Of a DNA stretch of 38,538 bases, positions 1-11,935 are shown piece after piece. The translations under genes and the position numbers were made by a program. The notes beneath the pieces were generated by a model. It searched no databases and was not told the origin of the DNA. It saw only the letters and a list, made by a program, of their open reading frames with translations. Numbering within the stretch: the stretch's first letter is position 1; every line of letters begins with the position of its first letter. The DNA lies in the NCBI RefSeq assembly GCF_000003605.2, contig NW_003159088.1, positions 1 to 38,538 on the forward strand, written 5' to 3'. The DNA comes from Saccoglossus kowalevskii (lineage: Eukaryota > Hemichordata > Enteropneusta > Harrimaniidae).

Positions 1-1076
1 TAATACATGAGTGGCTAAACCCCTAAATTTACAGCGTGACCCAAGTACTGTAGTACAAAGTGACATTAATACATAGGTGGCTAAACCTCTAAATTTACAC
101 CGTGGGCCAAGTACTGTAGTACAAAGTGACATTAATACATAGGTGGCTAAGCCTCTCAATTTACACCGTGAGCCAAGTACTGTAGTACAAAGTGACGTTA
201 ATACATAGGTGGCTAGGCCTCTAAATTTACACCGTGAGCCAAGTACTGTAGTACAATGTGACATTAATACATAGGTGGCTAAGCCTCTAAATTTACACCG
301 TGAGCCAAGTACTGTAGTACAAAGTGTCATTAATACATAGGTGGCTAAGCCTCTAAATTTACACCGTGAGCCAAGTACTGTTGTACAAAGTGACATTAAT
401 ACATAGGTGGCTAAGCCTCTAAATTTACAGCGTGAGCCAAGTACATGTACTCTAGTACAAAGTGTCATTAATACATATGTGGATAAGCCTCTAAATTTAC
501 ACCGTGAGCCTAGTACTGTTGTACAAACTGACGTTAATACATAGGTGGCTAAACCTCTAAATTTACACCGTGAGCCAAGTACTGTAGTACAAAGTGACAT
601 TAATACATAGGTGGCTAAGCCTCTAAATTTACACCGTGAGCCAAGTACTGTAGTACAAAGTGACGTTAATACACAGGTGGCTAGGCCTCTAAATTTAAAC
701 CGTGAGCAAAGTACTGTAGTACAATGTGACATTAATACATAGGTGGCTAAGCCTCTAAATTTACACCGTGAGCCAAGTACTGTTGTACAAAGTGACATTA
801 ATACATAGGTGGCTAAGCCTCTAAATTTACAGCGTGAGCCAAGTACATGTACTCTAGTACAAAGTGTCATTAATACATATGTGGATAAGCCTCTAAATTT
901 ACACCGTGAGCCTAGTACTGTTGTACAAACTGACGTTAATACATAGGTGGCTAAACCTCTAAATTTACACCGTGAGCCAAGTACTGTAGTACAATGTGAC
1001 ATTAATACATAGGTGGCTACACCTCTAAATTTACACCGTGAGCCAAGTACTGTAGTACAAAGTGACATTAATACAT
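1..1076 (+). repeat. Left block A, copy 1
   Basis: This segment matches 3817-4892 at a constant offset of 3816 bp, including the rare first monomer (CATGAGTGGC, AAACCCCT, GCGTGACCC), two GTACATGTAC monomers, and the linked variants CATATGTGGATAAGC, GCCTAGTACTG and CAAACTGACG. The match continues past the CTTTTA monomer to about 1490, where the second copy lacks one monomer. Copy 1 has substitutions such as AATTTAAACCG near 690 that copy 2 lacks. No gene is present. Confidence 0.88.
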
Positions 1077-2552
1077 ACTTTTAGGTAGCTAAGCATCTAA
1101 ATTTACACCGTGAGCCGAGTACTGTAGTACAAAGTGACATTAATACATAGGTGGCTAAACCTCTAAATTTACACCGTGGGCCAAGTACTGTAGTACAAAG
1201 TGACATTAATACATAGGTGGCTAAGCCTCTAAATTTACACCGTGAGCCAAGTACTGTAGTACAAAGTGACGTTAATACACAGGTGGCTAGGCCTCTAAAT
1301 TTACACCGTGAGCAAAGTACTGTAGTACAATGTGACATTAATACATAGGTGGCTAAGCCTCTAAATTTACAGCGTGAGCCAAGTACATGTACTCTAGTAC
1401 AAAGTGACATTAGTACATAGGTGGCTAAACCTCTAAATTTACACCGTGAGCCAAGTACTCTAGTACAAAGTGACATTAATACATAGGTGGCTAAGCTTCT
1501 AAATTTACACCGTGAGCCATGTACTGTTGTACAAAGTGACATTAATACATAGGTGGCTAAGCTTCTAAATTTACACAGTGAGCCGAGTACTGTTGTACAA
1601 AGTGACAATAATATATAGGTGGCTGAGCCTCTAAATTTACATCGTGGGCCAAGTACTGTAGTACAAAGTGACATTAATACATAGGTGGCTAAGCCTCTAA
1701 ATTTACACCGTGAGCCAAGCACTGTTGTACAAAGTGACGTTAATACACAGGTGGCTAGGCCTCTAAATTTACACCGTGAGCCAAGTACTGTAGTACAATG
1801 TGACATTAATACATAGGTGGCTAAGCCTCTAAATTTACAGCGTGAGCCAAGTACATGTACTCTAGTACAAAGTGACATTAGTACATAGGTGGCTAAACCT
1901 CTAAATTTACACCGTGAGCCAAGTACTCTAGTACAAAGTGACATTAATACATAGGTGGCTAAGCTTCTAAATTTACACCGTGAGCCATGTACTGTTGTAC
2001 AAAGTGACATTAATACATAGGTGGCTAAGCTTCTAAATTTACACAGTGAGCCGAGTACTGTTGTACAAAGTGACAATAATACATAGGTGGCTGAGCCTCT
2101 AAATTTACATCGTGAGCCAAGTACTGTAGAACAAACTGACATTAATACATAGGTGGCTAAGCCTCTAAATTTACACCGTGAGCCGAGTACTGTAGTGCAA
2201 AATAACATTAATACACAGGTGGCTAAGCCTCTAACTTTACACCGTGAGCCAAGTACTGTAGTACAAAGTGACATTAATACATAGGTGGCTAAACCTCTAA
2301 ATTTACACCGTGAGCCAAGTACATGTACTCTAGTACAAAGTGTCATTAATACATATGTGGATAAGCCTCTAAATTTACACCGTGAGCCTAGTACTGTTGT
2401 ACAAACTGACGTTAATACATAGGTGGCTAAACCTCTAAATTTACACCGTGAGCCAAGTACTGTAGTACAATGTGACATTAATACATAGGTGGCTACACCT
2501 CTAAATTTACACCGTGAGCCAAGTACTGTAGTACAAAGTGACATTAATACAT
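1077..2552 (+). repeat. Left unit 1, 1,476 bp, 22 monomers
   Basis: This unit runs from one CTTTTA monomer to the next: 22 monomers with four 6-bp insertions (one CTTTTA, three GTACATGTAC). Positions from about 1100 to 1490 match 2576-2966 at offset 1476. The next unit then loses one monomer, and from about 1570 the match resumes at offset 1410. Positions of about 1160-2320 also match 17,256-18,416 at offset 16,096. Internally, monomers of about 1383-1550 recur at about 1851-2020, so the unit is itself built of a duplicated 7-monomer (468-bp) run. Confidence 0.88.
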
Positions 2553-4892
2553 ACTTTTAGGTAGCTAAGCATGTAAATTTACACCGTGAGCCGAGTACTG
2601 TAGTACAAAGTGACATTAATACATAGGTGGCTAAACCTCTAAATTTACACCGTGGGCCAAGTACTGTAGTACAAAGTGACATTAATACATAGGTGGCTAA
2701 GCCTCTAAATTTACACCGTGAGCCAAGTACTGTAGTACAAAGTGACGTTAATACACAGGTGGCTAGGCCTCTAAATTTACACCGTGAGCAAAGTACTGTA
2801 GTACAATGTGACATTAATACATAGGTGGCTAAGCCTCTAAATTTACAGCGTGAGCCAAGTACATGTACTCTAGTACAAAGTGACATTAGTACATAGGTGG
2901 CTAAACCTCTAAATTTACACCGTGAGCCAAGTACTCTAGTACAAAGTGACATTAATACATAGGTGGCTAAGCTTCTAAATTTACACCGTGAGCCGAGTAC
3001 TGTTGTACAAAGTGACAATAATATATAGGTGGCTGAGCCTCTAAATTTACATCGTGGGCCAAGTACTGTAGTACAAAGTGACATTAATACATAGGTGGCT
3101 AAGCCTCTAAATTTACACCGTGAGCCAAGCACTGTTGTACAAAGTGACGTTAATACACAGGTGGCTAGGCCTCTAAATTTACACCGTGAGCCAAGTACTG
3201 TAGTACAATGTGACATTAATACATAGGTGGCTAAGCCTCTAAATTTACAGCGTGAGCCAAGTACATGTACTCTAGTACAAAGTGACATTAGTACATAGGT
3301 GGCTAAACCTCTAAATTTACACCGTGAGCCAAGTACTCTAGTACAAAGTGACATTAATACATAGGTGGCTAAGCTTCTAAATTTACACCGTGAGCCATGT
3401 ACTGTTGTACAAAGTGACATTAATACATAGGTGGCTAAGCTTCTAAATTTACACAGTGAGCCGAGTACTGTTGTACAAAGTGACAATAATACATAGGTGG
3501 CTGAGCCTCTAAATTTACATCGTGAGCCAAGTACTGTAGAACAAACTGACATTAATACATAGGTGGCTAAGCCTCTAAATTTACACCGTGAGCCGAGTAC
3601 TGTAGTGCAAAATAACATTAATACACAGGTGGCTAAGCCTCTAACTTTACACCGTGAGCCAAGTACTGTAGTACAAAGTGACATTAATACATAGGTGGCT
3701 AAACCTCTAAATTTACACCGTGAGCCAAGTACTGTTGTACAAAGTGAGGTTAATACATAGGTGGCTAAGCTTCTAAATTTACACCGTGAGCCAAGTACTG
3801 TAGTACAAAGTGACATTAATACATGAGTGGCTAAACCCCTAAATTTACAGCGTGACCCAAGTACTGTAGTACAAAGTGACATTAATACATAGGTGGCTAA
3901 ACCTCTAAATTTACACCGTGGGCCAAGAACTGTAGTACAAAGTGACATTAATACATAGGTGGCTAAGCCTCTCAATTTACACCGTGAGCCAAGTACTGTA
4001 GTACAAAGTGACGTTAATACATAGGTGGCTAGGCCTCTAAATTTACACCGTGAGCCAAGTACTGTAGTACAATGTGACATTAATACATAGGTGGCTAAGC
4101 CTCTAAATTTACACCGTGAGCCAAGTACTGTAGTACAAAGTGTCATTAATACATAGGTGGCTAAGCCTCTAAATTTACACCGTGAGCCAAGTACTGTTGT
4201 ACAAAGTGACATTAATACATAGGTGGCTAAGCCTCTAAATTTACAGCGTGAGCCAAGTACATGTACTCTAGTACAAAGTGTCATTAATACATATGTGGAT
4301 AAGCCTCTAAATTTACACCGTGAGCCTAGTACTGTTGTACAAACTGACGTTAATACATAGGTGGCTAAACCTCTAAATTTACACCGTGAGCCAAGTACTG
4401 TAGTACAAAGTGACATTAATACATAGGTGGCTAAGCCTCTAAATTTACACCGTGAGCCAAGTACTGTAGTACAAAGTGACGTTAATACACAGGTGGCTAG
4501 GCCTCTAAATTTACACCGTGAGCAAAGTACTGTAGTACAATGTGACATTAATACATAGGTGGCTAAGCCTCTAAATTTACACCGTGAGCCAAGTACTGTT
4601 GTACAAAGTGACATTAATACATAGGTGGCTAAGCCTCTAAATTTACAGCGTGAGCCAAGTACATGTACTCTAGTACAAAGTGTCATTAATACATATGTGG
4701 ATAAGCCTCTAAATTTACACCGTGAGCCTAGTACTGTTGTACAAACTGACGTTAATACATAGGTGGCGAAACCTCTAAATTTACACCGTGAGCCAAGTAC
4801 TGTAGTACAATGTGACATTAATACATAAGTGGCTACACCTCTAAATTTACACCGTGAGCCAAGTACTGTAGTACAAAGTGACATTAATACAT
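2553..4892 (+). repeat. Left unit 2, 2,340 bp, 35 monomers
   Basis: Thirty-five monomers lie between CTTTTA markers, with five 6-bp insertions. The first part repeats unit 1 but lacks one monomer near 2985: the CATGTACTG monomer is gone and its neighbours are fused, as expected from in-register unequal exchange. From 3817 to 4892 it is copy 2 of block A. Positions of about 3030-4072 match 17,716-18,758 at offset 14,686, including the rare AAAGTGAGGTTAAT monomer (3746 and 18,432). One private substitution (CATGTAAA, 2573) marks its start. Confidence 0.88.
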
Positions 4893-6054
4893 ACTTTTAG
4901 GTAGCTAAGCATCTAAATTTACACCGTGAGCCGAGTACTGTAGTACAAAGTGACATTAATACATAGGTGGCTAAACCTCTAAATTTACACCGTGGGCCAA
5001 GTACTGTAGTACAAAGTGACATTAATACATAGGTGGCTAAGCCTCTAAATTTACACCGTGAGCCAAGTACTGTAGTACAAAGTGACGTTAATACACAGGT
5101 GGCTAGGCCTCTAAATTTACACCGTGAGCAAAGTACTGTAGTACAATGTGACATTAATACATAGGTGGCTAAGCCTCTAAATTTACAGCGTGAGCCAAGT
5201 ACATGTACTCTAGTACAAAGTGACATTAGTACATAGGTGGCTAAACCTCTAAATTTACACCGTGAGCCAAGTACTCTAGTACAAAGTGACATTAATACAT
5301 AGGTGGCTAAGCTTCTAAATTTACACCGTGAGCCGAGTACTGTTGTACAAAGTGACAATAATATATAGGTGGCTGAGCCTCTAAATTTACATCGTGGGCC
5401 AAGTACTGTAGTACAAAGTGACATTAATACATAGGTGGCTAAGCCTCTAAATTTACACCGTGAGCCAAGCACTGTTGTACAAAGTGACGTTAATACACAG
5501 GTGGCTAGGCCTCTAAATTTACACCGTGAGCCAAGTACTGTAGTACAATGTGACATTAATACATAGGTGGCTAAGCCTCTAAATTTACAGCGTGAGCCAA
5601 GTACATGTACTCTAGTACAAAGTGACATTAGTACATAGGTGGCTAAACCTCTAAATTACACCGTGAGCCAAGTACTCTAGTACAAAGTGACATTAATACA
5701 TAGGTGGCTAAGCTTCTAAATTTACACCGTGAGCCATGTACTGTTGTACAAAGTGACAGTAATACATAGGTGGCTAAGCTTCTAAATTTACACAGTGAGC
5801 CGAGTACTGTTGTACAAAGTGACAATAATACATAGGTGGCTGAGCCTCTAAATTTACATCGTGAGCCAAGTACTGTAGAACAAACTGACATTAATACATA
5901 GGTGGCTAAGCCTCTAAATTTACACCGTGAGCCGAGTACTGTAGTGCAAAATAACATTAATACACAGGTGGCTAAGCCTCTAACTTTACACCGTGAGCCA
6001 AGTACTGTAGTACAAAGTGACATTAATACATAGGTGGCTAAGCCTCTAAATTTA
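4893..6054 (+). repeat. Left unit 3, partial third copy
   Basis: The segment matches 2553 onward at offset 2340 with very few mismatches, then at 2339 after a one-base deletion at about 5656, until about 6030, where unit 2 goes on differently. It carries GACAGTAATAC at 5755, which recurs at 9257 (offset 3502), so the 9-kb segment shares its recent ancestry. It ends where the large 6,055-8,727 duplication begins. Confidence 0.83.
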
Positions 6055-8727
6055 CACAGTGAGCCGAGTACTGTTGTACAAAGTGACATTAATACATAGG
6101 TGGCTAAGCTTCTAAATTTACACCGTGAGCCATGTACTGTTGTACAAAGTGACATTAATACATAGGTGGCTAAACCTCTAAATTTACACCGTGAGCCAAG
6201 TACTCTAGTACAAAGTGACATTAATACATGAGTGGCTAAACCCCTAAATTTACACCGTTAGCCAAGTAGTGTAGTACAAAGTGACATTAATACATAGGTG
6301 GCTAAACCCCTAAATTTTCACCGTTAGCCAAGTACTGTAGTACAAAGTGACATTAATACATAGGTGGCTAAGCCTCTAAATTTACACCGTGAGCCAAGTA
6401 CTGTAGTACAAAGTGACGTTAATACATGAGTAGCTAAGCCTCTAAATTTACAGCGTGAGCCAAGTACTGTAGTACACAGTGACGTTAATACATCGGTGGC
6501 TTAGCCTCTATATTTACAGCGTGAGCCAAGTACTGTACAAAGTGATGTTAATACATAGGCGGCTATGCTTCTAAATTTACAGCGTGAGCCAAGTACTGCT
6601 GTACAATGTGACATTAATACATAGGTGGCTAAACCTCTAAATTTACACCGTGAGCCAAGTACTGTAGTACAAAGTGACGTTAATACATGAGTAGCTAAGC
6701 CTCTAAATTTACAGCGTGAGCCAAGTACTGTAGTACACAGTGACGTTAATACATAGGTGGCTAAGCTTCTAAATTTACACAGTGAGCCGAGTACTGTTGT
6801 ACAAAGTGACATTAATACATAGGTGGCTAAGCTTCTAAATTTACACCGTGAGCCATGTACTGTTGTACAAAGTGACATTAATACATAGGTGGCTAAACCT
6901 CTAAATTTACACCGTGAGCCAAGTACTCTAGTACAAAGTGACATTAATACATAGGTGGCTAAGCTTCTAAATTTACACCGTGAGCCGAGTACTGTTGTAC
7001 AAAGTGACAATAATACATAGGTGGCTGAGCCTCTAAATTTACATAGTGAGCCAAGTACTGTAGAACAAACTGACATTAATACATAGGTGGCTAAGCCTCT
7101 AAATTTACACCGTGAGCCGAGTACTGTAGTTCAAAGTGACATTAATACATAAGTGGCTAAACCCCTAAATTTACACCGTTAGCCAAGTAGTGTACAAAGT
7201 GACATTAATACATAGGTGGCTAAACCTCTAAATTTACACCGTGGACCAAGTACTGTAGTACAAAGTGTCATTAATACATAAGTGGCTAAACCTCTAAATT
7301 TACACCATGAGCCGAGTACAGTAGAACAAAGTGTCATTAATACATAGGTGGCTAAGCCCCTAAATTTACACCGTTAGCCAAGTAGTGTACAAAGTGACAT
7401 TAATACATAGGTGGCTAAGCCTCTAAATTTACACAGTGAGCCGAGTACTGTTGTACAAAGTGACATTAATACATAGGTGGCTAAGCCTCTAAATTTACAC
7501 CGTTAGCCAAGTACTGTAGTACAAAATGACGTTAATACATCGGTGGCTTAGCCTCTAAATTTACAGCGTGAGCCAAGTACTGTAGTACAAAGTGAATACA
7601 TAGGTGGCTAAGCTTCTAAATTTACACAGTGAGCCGAGTACTGTTGTACAAAGTGACATTAATACATAGGTGGCTAAGCTTCTAAATTTACACCGTGAGC
7701 CAAGTACTGTAGTACAAAGTGACATTAATACACATGTGGCTAAGCCTCTAAAAATACAGCGTGAGCCAAGTACTGTAGTACAAAGTGACAATAATACATA
7801 GGTGGCTAAGCTTCTAAATTTACACAGTGAGCCGAGTACTGTTGTACAAAGTGACATTAATACATAGGTGGCTAAGCTTCTAAATTTACACCGTGAGCCA
7901 TGTACTGTTGTACAAAGTGACATTAATACATAGGTGGCTAAACCTCTAAATTTACACCGTGAGCCAAGTACTCTAGTACAAAGTGACATTAATACATAGG
8001 TGGCTAAGCTTCTAAATTTACACCGTGAGCCGAGTACTGTTGTACAAAGTGACAATAATACATAGGTGGCTGAGCCTCTAAATTTACATAGTGAGCCAAG
8101 TACTGTAGAACAAACTGACATTAATACATAGGTGGCTAAGCCTCTAAATTTACACCGTGAGCCGAGTACTGTAGTGCAAAGTGACATTAATACATAGGTG
8201 GCTAAACCTCTAAATTTACAATTTGGGCCAAGTACTGTAGTACAAAGTGACATTAATACATAGGTGGCTAAGCCTCTCAATTTACACCGTGAGCTAAGTA
8301 CTGTAGTACAAAGTGACGTTAATACATAGGTGGCTAGGCCTTTAAATTTACACCGTGAGCCAAGTACTGTAGTACAATGTGACATTAATACATAGGTGGC
8401 TAAGCCTCTAAATTTACACCGTGAGCCAAGTACTGTAGTACAAAGTGTCATTAATACATAGGTGGCTAAGCCTCTAAATTTACACCGTGAGCCAAGTACT
8501 GTTGTACAATGTGACATTAATACATAGGTGGCTAAGCCTCTAAATTTACAGCGTGAGCCAAGTACATGTACTCTAGTACAAAGTGTCATTAATACATATG
8601 TGGCTAAGCCTCTAAATTTACACCGTGAGCCAAGTACTGTTGTACAAACTGACGTTAATACATAGGTGGCTAAACCTCTAAATTTACACCGTGAGCCAAG
8701 TACTGTAGTACAATGTGACATTAATAC
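6055..8727 (+). repeat. Large block B, copy 1 (about 2.67 kb)
   Basis: The block matches 12,168-14,840 at a constant offset of 6113 bp (92 monomers), with a handful of substitutions (for example TTCTAAAT against TTCAAAAT at about 6836/12,949, and TCTAAAAATAC against TCTAAAATTAC at about 7750/13,863). It holds the GTTAGCC, GGACC and GTACAGTAGAAC variants, three 63-bp monomers, the 61-bp marker and one GTACATGTAC monomer. The minus-strand phase is closed often in its first half by TAA from GTTAGCC. Edges are placed by eye to within about 60 bp. Confidence 0.88.
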
Positions 8728-8795
8728 TTAGGTGGCTACACCTCTAAACTTACACCGTGAGCCATGTACTGTAATACAAAGTGACATTAATACAT
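8728..8795 (+). repeat. Short link between block B and the CTTTTA ladder
   Basis: About one monomer, with rare linked variants ATACTTAGG, CTCTAAACTTAC and CTGTAATAC, also found at 17,169-17,238. It belongs to the 7975-8807 segment duplicated at 16,418-17,250 (offset 8443). Confidence 0.8.
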
Positions 8796-9731
8796 ACTTT
8801 TAGGTGGCTAAGCCTCTAAATTTACACCGTGAGCCGAGTACTGTAGTACAAAGTGACATTAATACATAGGTGGCTAAACCTCTAAATTTACACTGTGGGC
8901 CAAGTACTGTAGTACAAAGTGACATTAATACATAGGTGGCTAAGCCTCTAAATTTACACCGTGAGCCAAGCACTGTAGTACAAAGTGACGTTAATACACA
9001 GGTGGCTAGGCCTCTAAATTTACACCGTGAGCCAAGTACTGTAGTACAATGTGACATTAATACATAGGTGGCTAAGCCTCTAAATTTACAGCGTGAGCCA
9101 AGTACATGTACTCTAGTACAAAGTGACATTAGTACATAGGTGGCTAAACCTCTAAATTTACACCGTGAGCCAAGTACTCTAGTACAAAGTGACATTAATA
9201 CATAGGTGGCTAAGCTTCTAAATTTACACCGTGAGCCATGTACTGTTGTACAAAGTGACAGTAATACATAGGTGGCTAAGCTTCTAAATTTACACAGTGA
9301 GCCGAGTACTGTTGTACAAAGTGACAATAATACATAGGTGGCTGAGCCTCTAAATTTACATCGTGAGCCAAGTACTGTAGAACAAACTGACATTAATACA
9401 TAGGTGGCTAAGCCTCTAAATTTACACCGTGAGCCGAGTACTGTAGTGCAAAATAACATTAATACACAGGTGGCTAAGCCTCTAACTTTACACCGTGAGC
9501 CAAGTACTGTAGTACAAAGTGACATTAATACATAGGTGGCTAAACCTCTAAATTTACAGCGTGACCCAAGTACTGTAGTACAAAGTGACATTAATACGTA
9601 GGTGGCTAAGCCTCCAAATTTACACCGTGAGCCAAGTACTGTTGTACAGAGTGATATTAATACATATGTGGCTAAGCCTCTAAATTTACACCGTGAGCCG
9701 AGTACTGTAGTACAAAGTGACATTAATACAT
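8796..9731 (+). repeat. CTTTTA ladder unit, 936 bp, 14 monomers
   Basis: Fourteen monomers with one CTTTTA and one GTACATGTAC insertion. The body from about 9030 to 9530 matches 5530-6030 (offset 3502, sharing GACAGTAAT) and the related runs in units 1 and 2. The end brings the rare CCTCCAAATTT / GTACAGAGTGATATT pair, shared with 11,366-11,410. It is the longest rung of a ladder that shortens to the right. Confidence 0.87.
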
Positions 9732-10403
9732 ACTTTTAGGTAGCTAAGCCTCTAAATTTACACCGTGAGCCGAGTACTGTAGTACAAAGTGACATTAATA
9801 CATAGGTGGCTAAACCTCTAAATTTACACCGTGGGCCAAGTACTGTAGTACAAAGTGACATTAATACATAGGTGGCTAAGCCTCTCAATTTACACCGTGA
9901 GCCAAGTACTGTAGTACAAAGTGACGTTAATACATAGGTGGCTAGGCCTCTAAATTTACACCGTTAGCCAAGTACTGTAGTACAATGTGACAATAATACA
10001 TAGGTGGCTAAGCCTCTAAATTTACACCGTGAGCCAAGTACTGTAGTACAAAGTGTCATTAATACATAGGTGGCTAAGCCTCTAAATTTACACCGTGAGC
10101 CAAGTACTGTTGTACAAAGTGACATTAATACATAGGTGGCTAAGCCTCTAAATTTATAGCGTGAGCCAAGTACATGTACTCTAGTACAAAGTGTCATTAA
10201 TACATATGTGGATAAGCCTCTAAATTTACACCGTGAGCCTAGTACTGTTGTACAAACTGACGTTAATACATAGGTGGCTAAACCTCTAAATTTACACCGT
10301 GAGCCAAGTACTGTAGTACAATGTGACATTAATACATAGGTGGCTACACCTCTAAATTTACACCGTGAGCCAAGTACTGTAGTACAAAGTGACATTAATA
10401 CAT
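9732..10403 (+). repeat. CTTTTA ladder unit, 672 bp, 10 monomers
   Basis: Ten monomers with one insertion of each 6-bp type. The content resembles the end of block A (CATATGTGGATAAGC, GCCTAGTACTG, CAAACTGACG). One GTTAGCC monomer at about 9963 closes the minus-strand phase. The GTACATGTAC monomer has the private change TTTATAGCG. Confidence 0.87.
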
Positions 10404-11009
10404 ACTTTTAGGTAGCTAAGCCTCTAAATTTACACCGTGAGCCGAGTACTGTAGTACAAAGTGACATTAATACATAGGTGGCTAAACCTCTAAATTTACA
10501 CCGTGGGCCAAGTACTGTAGTACAAAGTGACATTAATACATAGGTGGCTAAGCCTCTAAATTTACACCGTGAGCCAAGTACTGTAGTACAAAGTGACGTT
10601 AATACACAGGTGGCTAGGCCTCTAAATTTACACCGTGAGCAAAGTACTGTAGCACAATGTGACATTAATACATAGGTGGCTAAGCCTCTAAATTTACACC
10701 GTGAGCCAAGTACTGTTGTACAAAGTGACATTAATACATAGGTGGCTAAGCCTCTAAATTTACAGCGTGAGCCAAGTACATGTACTCTAGTACAAAGTGT
10801 CATTAATACATATGTGGATAAGCCTCTAAACTTACACCGTGAGCCTAGTACTGTTGTACAAACTGACGTTAATACATAGGTGGCTAAACCTCTAAATTTA
10901 CACCGTGAGCCAAGTACTGTAGTACAATGTGACATTAATACATAGGTGGCTACACCTCTAAATTTACACCGTGAGCCAAGTACTGTAGTACAAAGTGACA
11001 TTAATACAT
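10404..11009 (+). repeat. CTTTTA ladder unit, 606 bp, 9 monomers
   Basis: Nine monomers with one insertion of each 6-bp type, in the same variant order as the preceding unit with one monomer fewer. Private changes are GTAGCACAATG near 10,651 and CTAAACTTAC near 10,828. Confidence 0.87.
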
Positions 11010-11549
11010 ACTTTTAGGTAGCTAAGCATCTAAATTTACACCGTGAGCCGAGTACTGTAGTACAAAGTGACATTAATACATAGGTGGCTAAACCTCTAAA
11101 TTTACACCGTGGGCCAAGTACTGTAGTACAAAGTGACATTAATACATAGGTGGCTAAGCCTCTAAATTTACACCGTGAGCCAAGTACTGTAGTACAAAGT
11201 GAAGTTAATACACAGGTGGCTAGGCCTCTAAATTTACACCGTGAGCCAAGTACTGTAGTACAATGTGACATTAATACATAGGTGGCTAAGCCTCTAAATT
11301 TACACCGTGAGCCAAGTACATGTACTATAGTACAAAGTGACATTAATACATAGGTGGCTAAACCTCCAAATTTACACCGTGAGCCAAGTACTGTTGTACA
11401 GAGTGATATTAATACATATGTGGCTAAGCCTCTAAATTTACACCGTGAGCCGAGTACTGTAGTACAAAGTGACATTAATACATACGTGGCTACACCTCTA
11501 AATTTACACCGTGAGCCAAGTACTGTAGTACAAAGTGACATTAATACAT
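11010..11549 (+). repeat. CTTTTA ladder unit, 540 bp, 8 monomers
   Basis: Eight monomers with one insertion of each 6-bp type; here the GTACATGTAC copy is followed by TATAG instead of TCTAG. The tail has the CCTCCAAATTT / CAGAGTGATATT pair found also at 9,613-9,655. Three consecutive monomers have ACATATG or ACATACG instead of ACATAGG, removing the usual plus-strand TAG; this explains a chance 67-codon plus-strand frame at 11,354-11,557. Confidence 0.87.
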
Positions 11550-11745
11550 ACTTTTAGGTAGCTAAGCCTCTAAATTTACACCGTGAGCCGAGTACTGTAG
11601 TACAAAGTGACATTAATACATAGGTGGCTAAACCTCTATATTTACACCGTGGGCCAAGTACTGTAGTACAAAGTGACATTAATACATAGGTGGCTAAACC
11701 CCTAAATTTACACCGTTAGCCAAGTACTGTAGTACAAAGTGACAT

Positions 11746-11811
11746 TAATACATAGGTGGCTAAGCCTCTAAATTTACACCGTGAGCCAAGTACTGTAGTA
11801 CAAAGTGACAT
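11746..11811 (+). repeat. Exemplar consensus monomer (66 bp)
   Basis: This copy reads as the majority base at every position by eye and can serve as the reference monomer. It has 26 G or C in 66 bases. It is dense in short dyads: AAATTT, AGTACT (ScaI), two GTAC (RsaI) sites 8 bp apart, GGCTAAGCC (arms GGCT/AGCC around one A) and TGTAGTACA (arms TGTA/TACA around one G); ATTAAT spans the junction with the preceding monomer. Only one CpG is present, in ACCGTG. Recurrent alternatives elsewhere are AAGCTT, AAACCT, TAGGCC or TACACC for the AAGCCT region; ACAGCG, ACAGTG or ACCATG for ACCGTG; GTTAGCC or GGGCC for GTGAGCC; TGTTG for TGTAG; CTCTAG for CTGTAG; CAATGTG for CAAAGTG; and GACGTT, GACCTT or GACAAT for GACATT. 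Confidence 0.9.
11789..11802. repeat. Dyad core of the monomer (AGTACTGTAGTACA), site of length change
   Basis: The core has two GTAC words and the 9-bp dyad TGTA-g-TACA. The common A-to-T variant (TGTTGTACAA) turns it into the perfect 8-bp palindrome TTGTACAA. Two of the four main length-variant classes change exactly this spot: a 6-bp insertion makes the perfect palindrome GTACATGTAC, and a 3-bp loss reduces GTAGTA to GTA, giving GTACTGTAC. The sequence shows the symmetry directly; a role in replication slippage, cruciform formation or protein binding is inference. Confidence 0.75.
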
Positions 11812-11935
11812 TAATACATGAGTGGCTAAGCCTCTAAATTTACAGCGTGAGCCAAGTACTGTAGTACAAAGTGACAATAATACATAGGTGGCTAAGCCTC
11901 TAAATTTACACCGAGAGCCAAGTACTGTAGTACAA

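Larger units (their letters stand above)
11550..11935 (+). repeat. Link segment before the 27-monomer unit
   Basis: About six monomers starting with the eighth CTTTTA marker, with one AAACCCCT/GTTAGCC monomer and CATGAGTGGC and CCGAGAGCC variants that resemble the 18.9-20.0 kb region. It contains the exemplar monomer and no gene. Confidence 0.8.

Noticed and set aside
11354-11557. Plus-strand 67-codon frame (words NLHREPSTVVQSDINTY)
   Set aside because: The plus strand normally has TAG in every monomer (ACATAGG). Here two adjacent monomers have ACATATG or ACATACG, so the stop is missing by chance; the frame is pure satellite.
11746-11811. CENP-B box in the monomer
   Set aside because: I compared the monomer with the vertebrate CENP-B box pattern (TTCG...A..CGGG) and found no match in consensus or in the common variants.
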